In this document: piece after piece, positions 33,793 through 44,450 of the stretch
Layout of the letters: each line of letters begins with the position of its first letter
Position numbering within the stretch: position 1 is the stretch's first letter
Assembly: GCA_933822405.4 (NCBI GenBank)
Contig: CAKOGP040000613.1
Span: 1-51,606, forward strand
Direction of reading: 5' to 3'
Length of the DNA stretch: 51,606 nucleotides
Source of the DNA: Cylindrotheca closterium
Taxonomy: Eukaryota > Bacillariophyta > Bacillariophyceae > Bacillariales > Bacillariaceae
Translations under genes and position numbers: made by a program
The notes under the pieces: model-generated
Seen by the model: only the letters and a program-made list of their open reading frames with translations
What the model was told of the DNA's origin: nothing
The model's database searches: none

Positions 33793-34869
33793 TTATATTC
33801 CAGTGGGAAGCTCGCGAATCAACCAGAAACCAGCGGGGTCGTCATCCTCGTCTCGTTGCACACAGATAAAGTGAAGGCCACTTAGAGCATCTTTTCCTTC
33901 CATGAAAGCAGCGCCTTCTTCTCTTTGCACATCGTTCAATTTAGCCATTAAATATTGCGTATCAATATCAGTCTCCATGATTAAGTTCCTTTTGCGTAGA
34001 TCGCAAGAAAGCCCAGCAACTTCAGTTCCAGCCAGCCAAGAAGCCAAAGCTTCCGGACGTTGGGTGAGAACTACAACTCCTTGCACAAAGGCATCAGCAG
34101 GTAATGTGGGGTCAACGGGGCACAGTTTTCCAACACCAACGTTTTCTTCAGTCACGCCTCCACCAGGAAGGAATTCGGCAAGTGGAAGAGCAACGAAGGC
34201 GTATTTTTCTCCTCTCAAAGCATCTGGAAGCTTGATTGGTGTACGAACATCTAAAAATGATGGCCCAGTTAGACCACCAGCCATTGTTGACTTGTATCTT
34301 GAAAGTGAAAACATTTTCCTGTGAGAAGCAGCGGCGGCGGCCCAGCAGAATAAGCTGCGCATATCTTACCCTTCCATTTTGGGATACACATCGCGATGTC
34401 GTTCTTCTAACCATTGAGCGACTGAATATGCACAGCGAGACGGTTTTCCAACGACGTCCAAATCCGAAAGTGCAATATTAATCATGTTGAACATAGCTCC
34501 GCGGAAAAATCGGATAGTATTGGGCTTCACATCTGATTCTTCGATAAGATCTTCGATTGTCTTTCGCAGTTCTTTAGAATTCACCTGGTTCGATGGCAGC
34601 GTTTTTAGAAAGCGAAAGCTCCCAGAGGAGTCCGTAATCAGGACTTCCCACAATTTTTTTCCCCCAACAGCGACAACAGGCCGACTGTAACAATCCAATT
34701 CCCATTCCTTTGATGCTTTCAGGTCGTTGTTTCTTGACAGCTCGACGCCAGAAGTCGATGGTGTAGATTGGATTTTTGTTGCTGATGAGAGCGACTTTGG
34801 CAATGTGTTGAGCGAAAAGGAACTTGCCGAGTATCCTAGTAGGAGGAATACGAAGCAAACAGAAATCAT
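33793..34869 (-). CDS. Plastid Tab2/ATAB2-like (DUF1092) translation factor
   Basis: RNA-binding factor of the Tab2 family, needed for translation of psaB (photosystem I) in Chlamydomonas and Arabidopsis. Two exons, 34869-34370 and 34297-33793, give 334 aa. MISVCFVFLLLGYSASS|FSLN is a signal peptide with a Phe-containing plastid presequence. Conserved family blocks: WELDCYSRPV, KKLWEVLITDSSG, IRFFRGAMFNMINIAL, YSVAQWLEERHRDVYPKM, then after the intron PDALRGEKYAFVALPL, GVVVLTQRPEALASWLAG and the terminal LHFICVQRDEDDDPAGFWLIRELP. All match the family order and length. The gene is divergent from NOP58. Confidence 0.92.
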
Positions 34870-35547
34870 CGTTTTGCGACAGAGTTCACTCTTTCTTTCC
34901 CTGTTACTTGGCTACCGGTACCTTGCAATATGATGACATCACCACGTGGAGAGAGACGATTAAAAAATATCCTTGACGGCCCCGAAATCTTTCGCACGGA
35001 TCGCCGCGCATCGTGGCATCTTGCTGAAGACTGAAGACGGTTCGTATTGGTACCTGGTACCAGGTACTGTGCCGTATAGTACTGTAATATGAACATCATT
35101 AACATCCATATGCCGTCGCAGAATACCACCAGGATCCATGAAAGCTTGTACAGCATACTCTGCAATGGAAAAATTGCTCCGTCAAATACACACGCAGCGA
35201 TGATGAGTCGAAAATGATATCGGACTGCTGCTGCTGGTAGCTACTAGTACTACTAGTATGCTCCTCCTCGAGGACACCTTCTTTTTGTCGTTCTTATTGG
35301 GTTTTGAACTTCACCGGAGCGACACAAACTATGTTACCAGGGTCCAGCTGTGGTCTCATTGATTTTGGTGCGCTGCAGCGCCTTATATAGCCTCTTAAAG
35401 AATCGGTCGGTCTTTCCTTCGTCGGAATATAACTCGACCGGGCCCACCAACCAAAAAAAATCCAATACGAAGCGCATCAAGGATCAACTGTATCTAGATA
35501 GTGCTACCTGTTGTGGTATAATCTTTGATTCTTCCAATCCAAGAAAC
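34870..35547. other. Divergent intergenic region Tab2/NOP58 with GTAC words
   Basis: Bidirectional promoter region of about 680 nt. TACCGGTACC lies at ~34914 next to the Tab2 ATG, a GGTACCTGGTACCAGGTAC palindrome at ~35049-35067, and a CTACTAGTACTACTAGTA palindrome-like stretch near 35240-35258. No gene seen. Confidence 0.65.
35048..35086. repeat. GTAC palindrome, Tab2/NOP58 intergenic
   Basis: GGTACCTGGTACCAGGTACT is almost perfectly self-complementary and is followed by GTATAGTACTGTA. Same word family as the other clusters. Confidence 0.8.
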
Positions 35548-37191
35548 ATGTTGGTATTATTTGAAACACCAGCAGGATACTCTCTGTTCAAGGTAGGGAG
35601 ACTGAAAATTGTGATTTTGATTGTCTATCGATTTGTTGTTCAATGATTCTAACTGCTGTTGGCTGCAATGTAGGTATCCGATGAAAAGAAACTTGCCAAG
35701 ACTGAGGCCGATGATATCTTTGATACTTTCTTTAAGGATAGCAAGAAGGCCAACAAGTACATGTCGCTTTTGAGCTTTCAACCTTTTGAAGATACCGCAG
35801 AGGCTGTCACCGCAGCCACCAGTGTATTAGAAGGCAAGGTCTCAAAGACTCTGAAGAGTTTTTTGAAGAAGCAGATGAAGAAATCCGCTTCTTCCTCATT
35901 GGCAGTTGCAGATAAGAATCTTGGTGGTGCTATTAAAGAAGCTCTTTCTGTTAAAGTCGTCCACGATAACAAAACAAATGAGTTGTTCCGCGGACTGCGA
36001 TGTTATATGGAAGAGCTGTTTGATACCGAAGGGGGGATGTCAGCACAGGATCTCCGTGCGATGCAGCTTGGTTTGAGTCACTCTTTGAGTCGTTACAAGC
36101 TCAAGTTCTCCGCCGACAAGGTCGATACAATGGTGATTCAAGCAGTCGGCCTGTTGGATGAACTGGACAAGGAAATCAACACCTATGCAATGAGAGTTAA
36201 GGAATGGTATGGCTGGCACTTTCCAGAGCTTCAGGCGCTGTTGAGTGATAACGCGCAGTATTCGAAGCTTGTATTGAAGTGTGGTATGCGACCAGATTTC
36301 GCAAAAACAGATCTAAGTGATATCTTGGATGATGAGACAACCGAGGCAGCTGTCAAGGAAGCTGCAGAGATCAGTATGGGGACAGAAATTGCTGACTTGG
36401 ATATTATTAACATTCAAGCTCTTGCAGAGCAAGTCTTATCAATGACGGAGTATCGAGCACAGCTTTTTGAGTACTTGAAGAATAGAATGAATGCCATCGC
36501 ACCTAACTTGACTATCCTTGTTGGGGAGTTGGTTGGAGCCCGGCTTATTTCCCATGCTGGTTCGTTGATGAACTTGGCAAAGCAGCCAGCTTCAACAGTT
36601 CAAATATTGGGAGCAGAGAAGGCGCTGTTCAGAGCACTGAAAACCAAGCATGATACTCCCAAATATGGTCTGATATATCATGCATCATTAATCGGACAAG
36701 CTGCCCCAAAGCACAAGGGAAAGATCAGTCGTGTGTTGGCTGCCAAGGCTTCACTGGCTATCCGTGTTGATGCTCTCAGCGATGAGACAACAGAAGAAGT
36801 CGATACAACCATAGGTTATGAAGGACGTGCAAAGGTTGAAGCTAGGCTGCGACAATTGGAGGGCGGTAGTATGGGGGCATCCAGCAATCTAGGGGGAGCC
36901 AAGACAGCAAAATACGACCCAGTTGCCGCAAATACTGGTTCCTCTTCGACGAAGTACAACGATGCCAGTGATATGGTGATGGATGATGCAGATCCAGAGA
37001 CACCAAAAGAGAAAAAGAAGAAGGATAAAAAGACTCCAAAGGACAAGAAGAAGAGGAAAGCTGAGGATCAGGCAGACGAAGGTTCGGAAACCAAGACTCC
37101 AAAATCCAAGAAAAAAAAACGGAAAACAGATGATGATGATGAAGAGAAGAAATCTGCTAAAAAGGCAAAGAAAAAGCGGAAGTCGGTTTAG
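35548..37191 (+). CDS. NOP58: NOP58 (box C/D snoRNP core protein)
   Basis: Core protein of box C/D snoRNPs, which guide 2'-O-methylation and processing of rRNA in the nucleolus. Exon 1 (35548-35592) encodes only 15 residues, MLVLFETPAGYSLFK, the conserved Nop58 start; intron 35593-35673; exon 2 to 37191; 520 aa. The N-terminal NOP5NT domain is followed by a coiled coil and the Nop domain (VGELVGARLISHAGSL, STVQILGAEKALFRALK, YGLIYHASLIGQAAPKHKGK, ISRVLAAKASLAIRVDAL). The C-terminus is a long Lys/Asp/Glu-rich tail with KKEK-type repeats, typical of NOP58. Nothing is unusual; the short first exon is easily missed. Confidence 0.95.
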
Positions 37192-38607
37192 AGGCTTATT
37201 AATCTATTCCGTACTAGTTATTCGAACTACAGCATCGATCGTCGTTGACATTCGTATCCATGAATCATATTTTTTTATGCTATGAGAGCCGCTGATGTTT
37301 TTTTTTTAACATTACAAAAAAATGTTTCTGAGCGTTCAATAAACAACAAAGGTGTGATAAACAACGAAGATGCGTTCGAACATTTTGGGGACCGAAGGGG
37401 GACGTGATATTTCCGGGGATTTAAGATTTTGACTCATCTCCAGTTTCATCTCCCATTTCCTGGTCAGACAATACATTCCGTAAATGATACGTAGTCAAAT
37501 TAGTCAAAATGATGTACATGTCATGTCAGGTCCAGATCTGCTGTTTGGAGGCATTGTCGATAACAGGATAGATTTGAAAACACTTTCCTATGTGTGAATA
37601 ATTGGTTGGGCCACTTCTTCTTGGTAATTGATGCTGTGTTTCCCATCACTGTACCAAATGTACTGAATCTACGTGAAAGAAACTAAAAACGTCCTTGTTT
37701 TGAACGTCAAAATGGGAAAGTGACTTCCAGCAACAATTTCCCCACATATACTCTTAGAGGTTTTAAGTACTATTTTGGATTTTGACGAGAAACAAATTGT
37801 ACGGTCTGTCTGTCACCCGAGCTATTTTTTCTGTCCTTCGTCTGCAAAGCAGCTTCATGGGGGAGATGCAGCAGGCGCAGAAGGATACATATTGCAGTAC
37901 CGGTAGAGTGGCAAGAAAGAGACCACAGTTGAGGCTATTCTAGCTGCGTACGAAAAACTGCTTAGGAAGCATGGGATATATAAAGCGGCCAGCGCAGCAC
38001 AAGATCTAACGTCTAAGTTAAAGATTATGGCAGTTTTCTATCAAATTTGGTTCAATTGTTACGTGAAACTGCAAGTTTTCTTCTCCAAGTTGGCTCTGCT
38101 CACATACTCCCGCACGGCTCCGCCCCGATACCTACCTACAGTACAGTATCGTACTGGTGGTAGCTCGTACCACCACCAGACCGATGTAAATAACTTTTTC
38201 ATGTACCGGTATCGGTACCTGGTACCGGTAGAACATGGCACTGAGCACTTCAAAATACTGGTACACTTGTACAATGCAATGTTTATGTCATTTCTTCTCT
38301 CTGGGACTGGTCAGCTCGCTGGAATCAATTTTCCATCAAGCATCAATAAATGTGACACTAGGATTGACAATCTATTTATGTATGCGACATATGTCGATTG
38401 TTCGAAGGGCTTTTGTCTTCCACTCTTGGATTACATATTTAACACATTTGTGGATCTTGACCGGACTTTCACTTCCAAGAATATTGTCCACGAGCAAAAT
38501 GACTGGTGAAAAAAGGCCCAAAGCGATTTCGGGCCCAAACATATTCCAGCCACAAAAAATTGTGAAAGTTTCACAACGAACTGCCCCATCAGAACAATAC
38601 ATCAAGA
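37192..38607. other. 1.4-kb gene-poor stretch
   Basis: Only short frames are present and none has a domain. It contains the GTAC cluster at 38128-38275 and an A/T-rich flank with repeated AACAACRAAG-like words at ~37340-37368. An in-frame ATG at 38499 opens a 45-aa frame (to 38636) that overlaps the next gene in another frame. I see no RNA gene. Confidence 0.55.
38128..38275. repeat. GTAC-palindrome cluster
   Basis: About 150 nt with CTGGTGGTAGCTCGTACCACC (an imperfect palindrome), ATGTACCGGTATCGGTACC and TGGTACCGGTA words. It lies ~330 nt upstream of the 38608 ATG and within a gene-poor stretch. Confidence 0.8.
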
Positions 38608-39090
38608 ATGATCATCAATACACAACCAAAGATTAACGGATATAACGCATTGAGCCATCAAACGAGCTCCGAAAAAGCCTTTCCTTTCGAGATGAAGGTA
38701 GACACCCCAAGATTAGACGAGGGCGAAAGCGATTCACTGTGCAAATTCAACGTTTTACCAAAACGCAAACTATGCATTCGACTCCAGTCCACTAAACCGT
38801 TGGGAGGAAAGCTACACGTGAGCTTTGAAAAGATACTGACGCATGCTTCTGATGCCTCTGAACCTGCACCAAAACGCCGCCGATTTCAAAGGCGCAATTC
38901 TAAGACTGCGAATATGCTATCAATGTCCATGCTGCCTGTGCTTGCGTTGGATCTAGAAGATAAGGCGAAGACAACATCGTCCTGTCCCGAATACGACGAT
39001 GACATCAACATTGCGGAAGATCTCGTACGGCATTTTCAGGCTAATCGTAAAAGAGCGCAGCAACTTGAATTCAGTTTAGCAAAGAGCTAG
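38608..39090 (+). CDS. Hypothetical basic nuclear-type protein, 160 aa
   Basis: Single reading frame from ATG 38608, no recognised family. It is polar, with two basic clusters that look like nuclear localisation signals (APKRRRFQRRN and ANRKRAQQ) and an acidic patch EYDDDINIAED near the C-terminus. A segment PKRKLCIRLQSTKPLGGKLHVSFEKIL alternates hydrophobic and basic residues. No signal peptide or membrane segment. The last seven codons plus stop lie in a 24-nt unit that is tandemly repeated downstream. An upstream exon is possible. Coding status is likely but not certain. Confidence 0.5.
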   Translation: MIINTQPKINGYNALSHQTSSEKAFPFEMKVDTPRLDEGESDSLCKFNVLPKRKLCIRLQSTKPLGGKLHVSFEKILTHASDASEPAPKRRRFQRRNSKTANMLSMSMLPVLALDLEDKAKTTSSCPEYDDDINIAEDLVRHFQANRKRAQQLEFSLAKS

Positions 39091-39125
39091 AAATTCAGTT
39101 TAGTGAAGAGCTAGAAATTCAGTTT
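39068..39125. repeat. 24-nt tandem repeat spanning a stop codon
   Basis: Two near-identical 24-nt units (39068-39091 and 39092-39115, differing at two bases) and a partial third (39116-39125). The unit is eight codons long and includes the TAG stop of the hypothetical gene, so the second copy encodes a similar heptapeptide and a second TAG in the same frame. Confidence 0.95.
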
Positions 39126-39273
39126 GTTAACATCATCGATTGCCTCGTTCTAGTACTTTCTGTTTCTCTTTTTACGGTTTCGAATGAGCTTCTCCTTGAG
39201 CTCGCACTTATATCATATTGCTATTACTAAGAACAGGCTAATAAAAATAAAACAGTATTTTTGAGCCGTTGCT

Positions 39274-41228
39274 CTATACACCAAACTTTGATCTGTATTC
39301 CTTAACTGTGGCAAGCACGTCATTGCCATAGTCTGGACTCTTTTCTAGGAAAAGCTGTAGTTGCTGTAAGTTGACAATGGAAGTCACAGATACCGAGAGA
39401 TCTCTTTCGACAGCTTGAACTGCAGATACAGGGTCCTCCAGTGATCGTTTCTCCGCACGGTCCAAGGCGATAACTACACCAACCATCTTTGCACCAATTG
39501 TTGTCAACATTTCGTGCGATTCACGGATTGCAGTTCCTGCTGTGATAACATCATCAATTACAAGAACGCGCTTGCCCGTCATGCCCGCACCAACCAGTTG
39601 TCCTCCTTCTCCGTGATCCTTGGCTTCCTTGCGATTGTATGCGTAGCCGACATCTATACCGTAGTCGCGATACAAGGCTGCAGCGGTTACAGCACCAAGC
39701 GAAATCCCCTTGTACGCAGGTCCGAACAGCACATCGAAAGCGACCCCCCCTTTTCCATCAACTCTGTGGAATAACAAAACCAGTAAGACGCATGTGATAC
39801 ACAAGACAATGCAACAAATTGGTGCACTCCTCCAAGGCATTGAGGTCTCAGAAACTATCGAATCAGCGAATTGGTGTTGACCGGCATTTCCCGAAGGAAT
39901 TAGGTGAAAGAAGACCAAATAATTCATCATTGACCAAATGCAGCTGGAGGGTGTCAATTTCTTTTTCACAATTTTGAGGTCAGATGCTTGTAATTGTTTT
40001 CATCGCCAACTCACGTGGGGGCGGATCGATAACACGGACCAAGCTGCGGTGTTCGTCATTCCCACAATCATGAAAAAGAAATCGGATTCGAAAACGATAA
40101 CGGTCAACTTACAGTTGTGGGGCTGCCATGATTGCAGATGCATAGGAACGGCCAAGTTTGTCCAAGGCTGCACCTGAGGCGAACAGACCAGCATTGAAGA
40201 AGTATGGAGATGTTCGTCCACTTTTCAAAACAAAGGATCCGAATTTCAAGACACCTTGGGAAAGACTGAACTCCAGAAATTCTTTCTGGTAAGGCTGGAT
40301 GGCATCACCGGAGCTCGAACCTTCCTCGCTCTTGAGTTTTTTTCTTGTCTCATTAATCTTAACCATCAGTTCCTTGGCTGCAGCAGCGCGATCCTCGGCT
40401 CTGCTGATACCCCTTGACACAGGGATAAGCATTGCAGTTCCATTAGAATTCATACCCGCCCTCAAGGCAGCTTCTAGATCTCCACCTTGTGCCCCAACTC
40501 CAGGAGCCAGAATCCATGCCTTTTCGCCAGCAGCTTTGCGAGCATTGGCAAGTGCGACAGAATCCGTTGCGCCAACAACGAGACCCAACGAAGCCCCGCT
40601 GGAGGTTGACCAGTCATGAGCAAGCTTTGCTATTCTCTCGTACAGTTTTTCGCCATTGGCCAAATTCAAAGCAAGGATATCGTTGGAGCCAGGATTGGAT
40701 GTTTTGCACAAGAGGAATGCACCTTTGTGCGCATAAGACTCTTTGAAGAATAGTTAGCATTTCTCGATTCCAGGAAATCTCTGATTGCTCGGTAAGGAAA
40801 TAGAACATACCTGTTACAAAAGGTGCGACCGAGTCCCACCCCATGAGAGGAGAAAGCGTGACGGCGTCGGCTTTAAGATGTTCGTAACATGCTTCAGCAT
40901 ATGCAGTGGCAGTGCTTCCAATATCTCCTCTTTTCACATCAAGCAAGATAGGCACGTTGGAAGGTATTTCCTTGAGTACCCTCTCCAAAGTTGTTTCTCC
41001 TTGTGAACCAAGAGCCTCGAAAAATGCAGCGTTTGGCTTGTAGCATGCTGCATATGGCAACGTGGCATCAATGATCGTTTTACAAAAGGTAAACGCAGCT
41101 GCGCATTTATCTTCAGGGGTTTTCACGTCATCACTGCCAATATCTTTGCTATGTGGATCAAGACCAACACATAATAATGAGTCGACGTCGTTTACCCTCG
41201 CCTCTAATTTTGCAAAGAAAGATGTCAT
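39274..41228 (-). CDS. UMP synthase, OMPDC-OPRT order
   Basis: Bifunctional enzyme for the last two steps of de novo UMP synthesis. Three exons, 41228-40811, 40740-40113 and 39763-39274, give 511 aa with exact frame closure. The N-terminal half is OMP decarboxylase: [32 protein letters not shown] (catalytic D-K-x-x-D), [16 protein letters not shown], and [12 protein letters not shown] after the first intron. The C-terminal half is orotate phosphoribosyltransferase: [33 protein letters not shown] and the PRPP motif [17 protein letters not shown]. The domain order is inverted relative to animal and plant UMPS (OPRT-OMPDC); this order is known in diatoms and other stramenopiles, kinetoplastids and some cyanobacteria. 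No obvious transit peptide; a C-terminal KFGV is not a peroxisomal signal. Confidence 0.95.
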
Positions 41229-41700
41229 GCTGCTGAAAGATGTTTTGGAATCTTGAAATTGATGGCTGAAATTCGAAGGCCTAAATAAAAATAGTCGAAG
41301 GGGAAACAAAAGGGGAGATAGAGACTACAAACGTATGTGAGGGGCATCAGGTTAGAGAATAGCCCGAAACCATTGACCTGCCGGTAGCCCAAACAAATTA
41401 TTAGTATTTCGTCTGCATGTGCCAATCTAGATACTAAACTTGAACCACATTGGTACTATACAAGTAGGTTTGCAAAGTGATGACAAAAACTGGAAACAAA
41501 CTAAATAACATAACCCCTTTTTCGTCGTGCGTCTGCTGTTTGTCCGGCGAAGCGTTTGATCTCCTCAACTTGGACTATTTCTGTTCTTCCTTTCAATCGA
41601 TGACGACTGACCAAGACGACTCTGGGACTGACAAGTGAAAAAGAGTATTGAGTGAAAGGAGAGGCGAGCATGACCATCATTTTCAATTTTACATCTGCCA

Positions 41701-41741
41701 GTGGTACTGTACAGGTACTGTGCTGTACCTGTATCTGGTAT
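41701..41741. repeat. GTAC-word cluster upstream of UMPS
   Basis: GTGGTACTGTACAGGTACTG and TGCTGTACCTGTATC form a loosely palindromic cluster, about 470 nt upstream of the UMPS ATG. Confidence 0.65.
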
Positions 41742-42179
41742 TTTTGAAACCATTACAGTATTATTAGAAACGGCACATCGATGATGGATCTTGACTTCCC
41801 AAGAGCCTTCTTGTTGGAAAGTCGAATATTACACTATACTAAAACCTATTACAAGGTGTATTGGGCATCATGTCGAAACGATTCGGCAAATTGAGCTTAC
41901 TTGACAAGGTTGTCGATTTGGTTGTTTTCGTGATGGGTCAAAGAATGGATTGCGGAGAACAAGCCTACAATAACTTTCAAGTAACCTGGTCCACTACCAC
42001 CCTATATTTAATACATTAACTAGATGCAACTGAAGAGACAGTTGATAAACAAAACTAGTCCACAATCGCTTTTTGGAAACGACAGAAATGCCATTTTGTT
42101 AACACCCAAACAATGTATAGGAGTACCTATGGGGCAGGATTATATCGTATTCAAGTATCATCGTCAGATGCGCTTCGTG

Positions 42180-42223
42180 CGCGCTTCCTATCAGGACACG
42201 TTACAGGTACAGTAGGAAGCGCG
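42180..42223. repeat. 11-bp perfect inverted repeat
   Basis: Arms CGCGCTTCCTA (42180-42190) and TAGGAAGCGCG (42213-42223) pair perfectly around a 22-nt loop that itself contains GGTAC. Direct GCGCGTT-type words flank the right arm. It lies ~100 nt before the next ATG. Confidence 0.85.
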
Positions 42224-42321
42224 TTGACGCGCGTTATGTACCACAAAACATCACAGTACCGGTATTCATTGTCACGTCAGTTGTTGACTCGCAATACTTG
42301 TAATACATACTTTACTTGTAA

Positions 42322-43341
42322 ATGAATCGATTACATCTTTGGCTCGCGGTACTAGTGGGTGCCCCCTCTCCAGTCGAAAGCTTCTTACCATCGGTGATTC
42401 TTCCTTGTTTGGGAAGAAAAGAAACAAATGTCATGACACCTCTGGAAATGGCCAAACGAAAAATGAGCATGGGAGAAAAGCGAAAACGTAGACAAGCAAA
42501 ACAACAAACAGAGGTCAATAGCTTTGAAAATCTTCCACCTACCAAAATTGGTTACATAAGCCAGGCCTCAGCGGATGATGGTCAGCCAGAACGTTTTCAA
42601 GATCCAACAGAGGCAGCTGAAAAAGCCAAAGAACTGTTGAAGTCACAACGAGAGTCGGTGGATATGCTCACAATGACGACTGAAAAAGTCAAAGCGCTTC
42701 CGAAAGCAGAGCTACTCTCAGTGCTATCCAACAACGAGTTCTTCGTGGTGGATAACTTCTTGTCCAGCGAAGAAACTCTAGCTAGTCTAGAGGCCGAAGC
42801 ACTCTCCATGTTTGAGAATGAAGAAATGGAGATGGACACAGCCAATCTGGGAGCAGGCGAATACATTACTGCCATCAAAGGAGGGAAAGACCAATATATC
42901 AAATGCCCCCGGTCGGTAGAGCTAGTGGTTAGCACGACCAGGCATATTCCAGAGGTGTTGGAATCTTTGTCACTCGATGGATCTGCGTGCATGGCAACCT
43001 TGCGGTCATTTGATCATAAAACACTGAAAGCCTCCAAAAACCTACTTTTGGGCAATGATGAGGAAGAAATTGATTTATCCGCGAAGGACTTTGGAAAGGT
43101 CGTAGATGGTCCTGAAGATATGCGACGACTGACACTATTATACTACATTGTTCCGACGACTTGGAGTCAAACTTGTGGTGGTGGGCTTATTTTTGAGAAT
43201 GCAAGTGTCTCCGCCAAAAGAGATCGGCTAATAATATGGAAATCCGACTCTATATTGTTCAAGAAGGAACCGTGGAAAGGAGATGGCGATTCAAATACAT
43301 TCGGAAGCTGGATCGAGTTGCATTTGGTTGCAAAGAGCTAG
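42322..43341 (+). CDS. Secretory/plastid-targeted 2OG-Fe(II) oxygenase-like protein
   Basis: Single exon, 339 aa. MNRLHLWLAVLVGAPSPVES|FLPS looks like a signal peptide followed by Phe, suggesting plastid targeting. A basic and Gln/Lys-rich region (residues ~35-75) and a helical region precede a domain resembling prolyl-4-hydroxylase-like oxygenases: FFVVDNFLSSEE...LEAEALSMF, then RRLTLLYYIVPTTW...CGGGLIF, and RDRLIIWKSD. The usual HxD iron-binding pair and distal His are not apparent: the RLTLLYY strand is not preceded by a clear HxD, and the SDSILFKKEPW strand lacks the expected His. It may be a degenerate or non-canonical member. Enzyme activity is therefore doubtful. Confidence 0.65.
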   Translation: MNRLHLWLAVLVGAPSPVESFLPSVILPCLGRKETNVMTPLEMAKRKMSMGEKRKRRQAKQQTEVNSFENLPPTKIGYISQASADDGQPERFQDPTEAAEKAKELLKSQRESVDMLTMTTEKVKALPKAELLSVLSNNEFFVVDNFLSSEETLASLEAEALSMFENEEMEMDTANLGAGEYITAIKGGKDQYIKCPRSVELVVSTTRHIPEVLESLSLDGSACMATLRSFDHKTLKASKNLLLGNDEEEIDLSAKDFGKVVDGPEDMRRLTLLYYIVPTTWSQTCGGGLIFENASVSAKRDRLIIWKSDSILFKKEPWKGDGDSNTFGSWIELHLVAKS

Positions 43342-43640
43342 AGATTTTAAAAATGTCCAACATATTGATCACTGTACCAGATGGATCGTATTTCTGGTAC
43401 AGTAAGAATAGTGGTGCTTTCAGTTTCATTCCACGATCATCATATCATTCGAACCCTGTATCCTGTATCTCAAAACCCTTGTTCTGGAATCAAAATTCTG
43501 AAGATGTACTGTACAGTAGTATAACAGTCTCGGGACAGTGAAAGTATATTCGAATCATTCGACTAGCCTTCTGCTGGTGATCCAATCGAACTTAGGGTGA
43601 TGTTCACAATAATTCAATTGCCAGCTCTTACTTCTCGTTA

Positions 43641-44303
43641 ATGGGAACTGAAGTTTCTTTGTGTTGTGGTAGTAGTGGTAGTAGTAACGGCAGTAACAGC
43701 AGTAGTAATGCAAAGATGGAAGGAGCTCAAGTGCAACAGCAATCGCAACAGCCGACCCCACGACAGCATTCGTCCGCAATCACGGGTGCCATTTCTAAAT
43801 TGAAAGAGCTTGGAATCAATTTCCTTGCTTTGGACTTTGACCAAACCATTTTGGATATTCACACAGGTGGACGCTGGAAAGAATCATTGGAGGAGCTCTT
43901 GCCTCACGTCCGACCGGTCTTTGTGCAACTGATACAAGCAGCATTGGAGTACAACATCCAAGTGGCCATTGTTACTTTTTCCGGACAAACGACGATGATT
44001 CGAGAAACACTAGAGCACACTGTTGGTTTGCCAGGGGCCCATCAAATACCCATTCGAGGAGGAGATCGGTCATGGAGATATCAAGGCGAGGGTTCCTTGG
44101 ATGGCAAACAGGCGCACATGGCCAGCGCGGTAGAAGAACTGGAGACTCGGCAGCCAGAAACAAAGATCACAAAGGCCACGACCCTGTTGATTGATGATGA
44201 TAGAAAAAACATTCGATTCGCTCTTTACGATGGAACCCGGGCTATATGGTTCAATCCAGACAAACCACACAAGCTATTGCAAGACATATTGAAGCTAGCA
44301 TGA
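43641..44303 (+). CDS. HAD-superfamily phosphatase-like protein
   Basis: Single exon of 220 aa from ATG 43641. A Ser/Gly/Asn/Gln-rich N-terminal ~45 residues is probably disordered. The HAD core follows with motif I LALDFDQTILDIHTGG (nucleophile Asp and the +2 Asp of DxDxT), motif II VAIVTFS, and motif IV LLIDDDRKNIRFAL. Between them a short cap-like insert has HQIPIRGGDRSW. The substrate is unknown. Similar small HAD proteins with FDQT...HTGG are found in protists (from memory). The N-terminus MGTEVSLCC has Gly2 and Cys8-Cys9, compatible with N-myristoylation and palmitoylation (inference). Confidence 0.82.
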   Translation: MGTEVSLCCGSSGSSNGSNSSSNAKMEGAQVQQQSQQPTPRQHSSAITGAISKLKELGINFLALDFDQTILDIHTGGRWKESLEELLPHVRPVFVQLIQAALEYNIQVAIVTFSGQTTMIRETLEHTVGLPGAHQIPIRGGDRSWRYQGEGSLDGKQAHMASAVEELETRQPETKITKATTLLIDDDRKNIRFALYDGTRAIWFNPDKPHKLLQDILKLA

Positions 44304-44450
44304 GACGAACGAGATTACAAAAGACTTTTCGGCATTTGTCTGCTATTGCGGAATCTAGAATTTGTTATAGTTTTTTCAATAGATCTGTAGAAGATGTAGA
44401 CTTGTGATATTGTTTTAAAATGATATCATCGACATGGTATCAATTTCATC

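Larger units (their letters stand above)
41229..42321. other. 1.1-kb intergenic region with GTAC words and a hairpin
   Basis: Holds the UMPS upstream region, GTAC words at 41703-41740, a 49-codon ATG frame at 41870-42019 with no known domain, an 11-bp inverted repeat at 42180-42223 and TACCGGTA at ~42258. No confident gene. Confidence 0.55.

Noticed and set aside
38027..38509. Plus-strand 160-codon frame across the GTAC cluster
   Set aside because: It runs through a low-complexity palindrome cluster and shows no domain; the 38608 frame downstream is the more credible gene.
41870..42019. 49-codon ATG frame (MSKRFGKLSLLDKVVDL...)
   Set aside because: Reasonable composition but no recognised family, no splice evidence and too short to support from one sequence.
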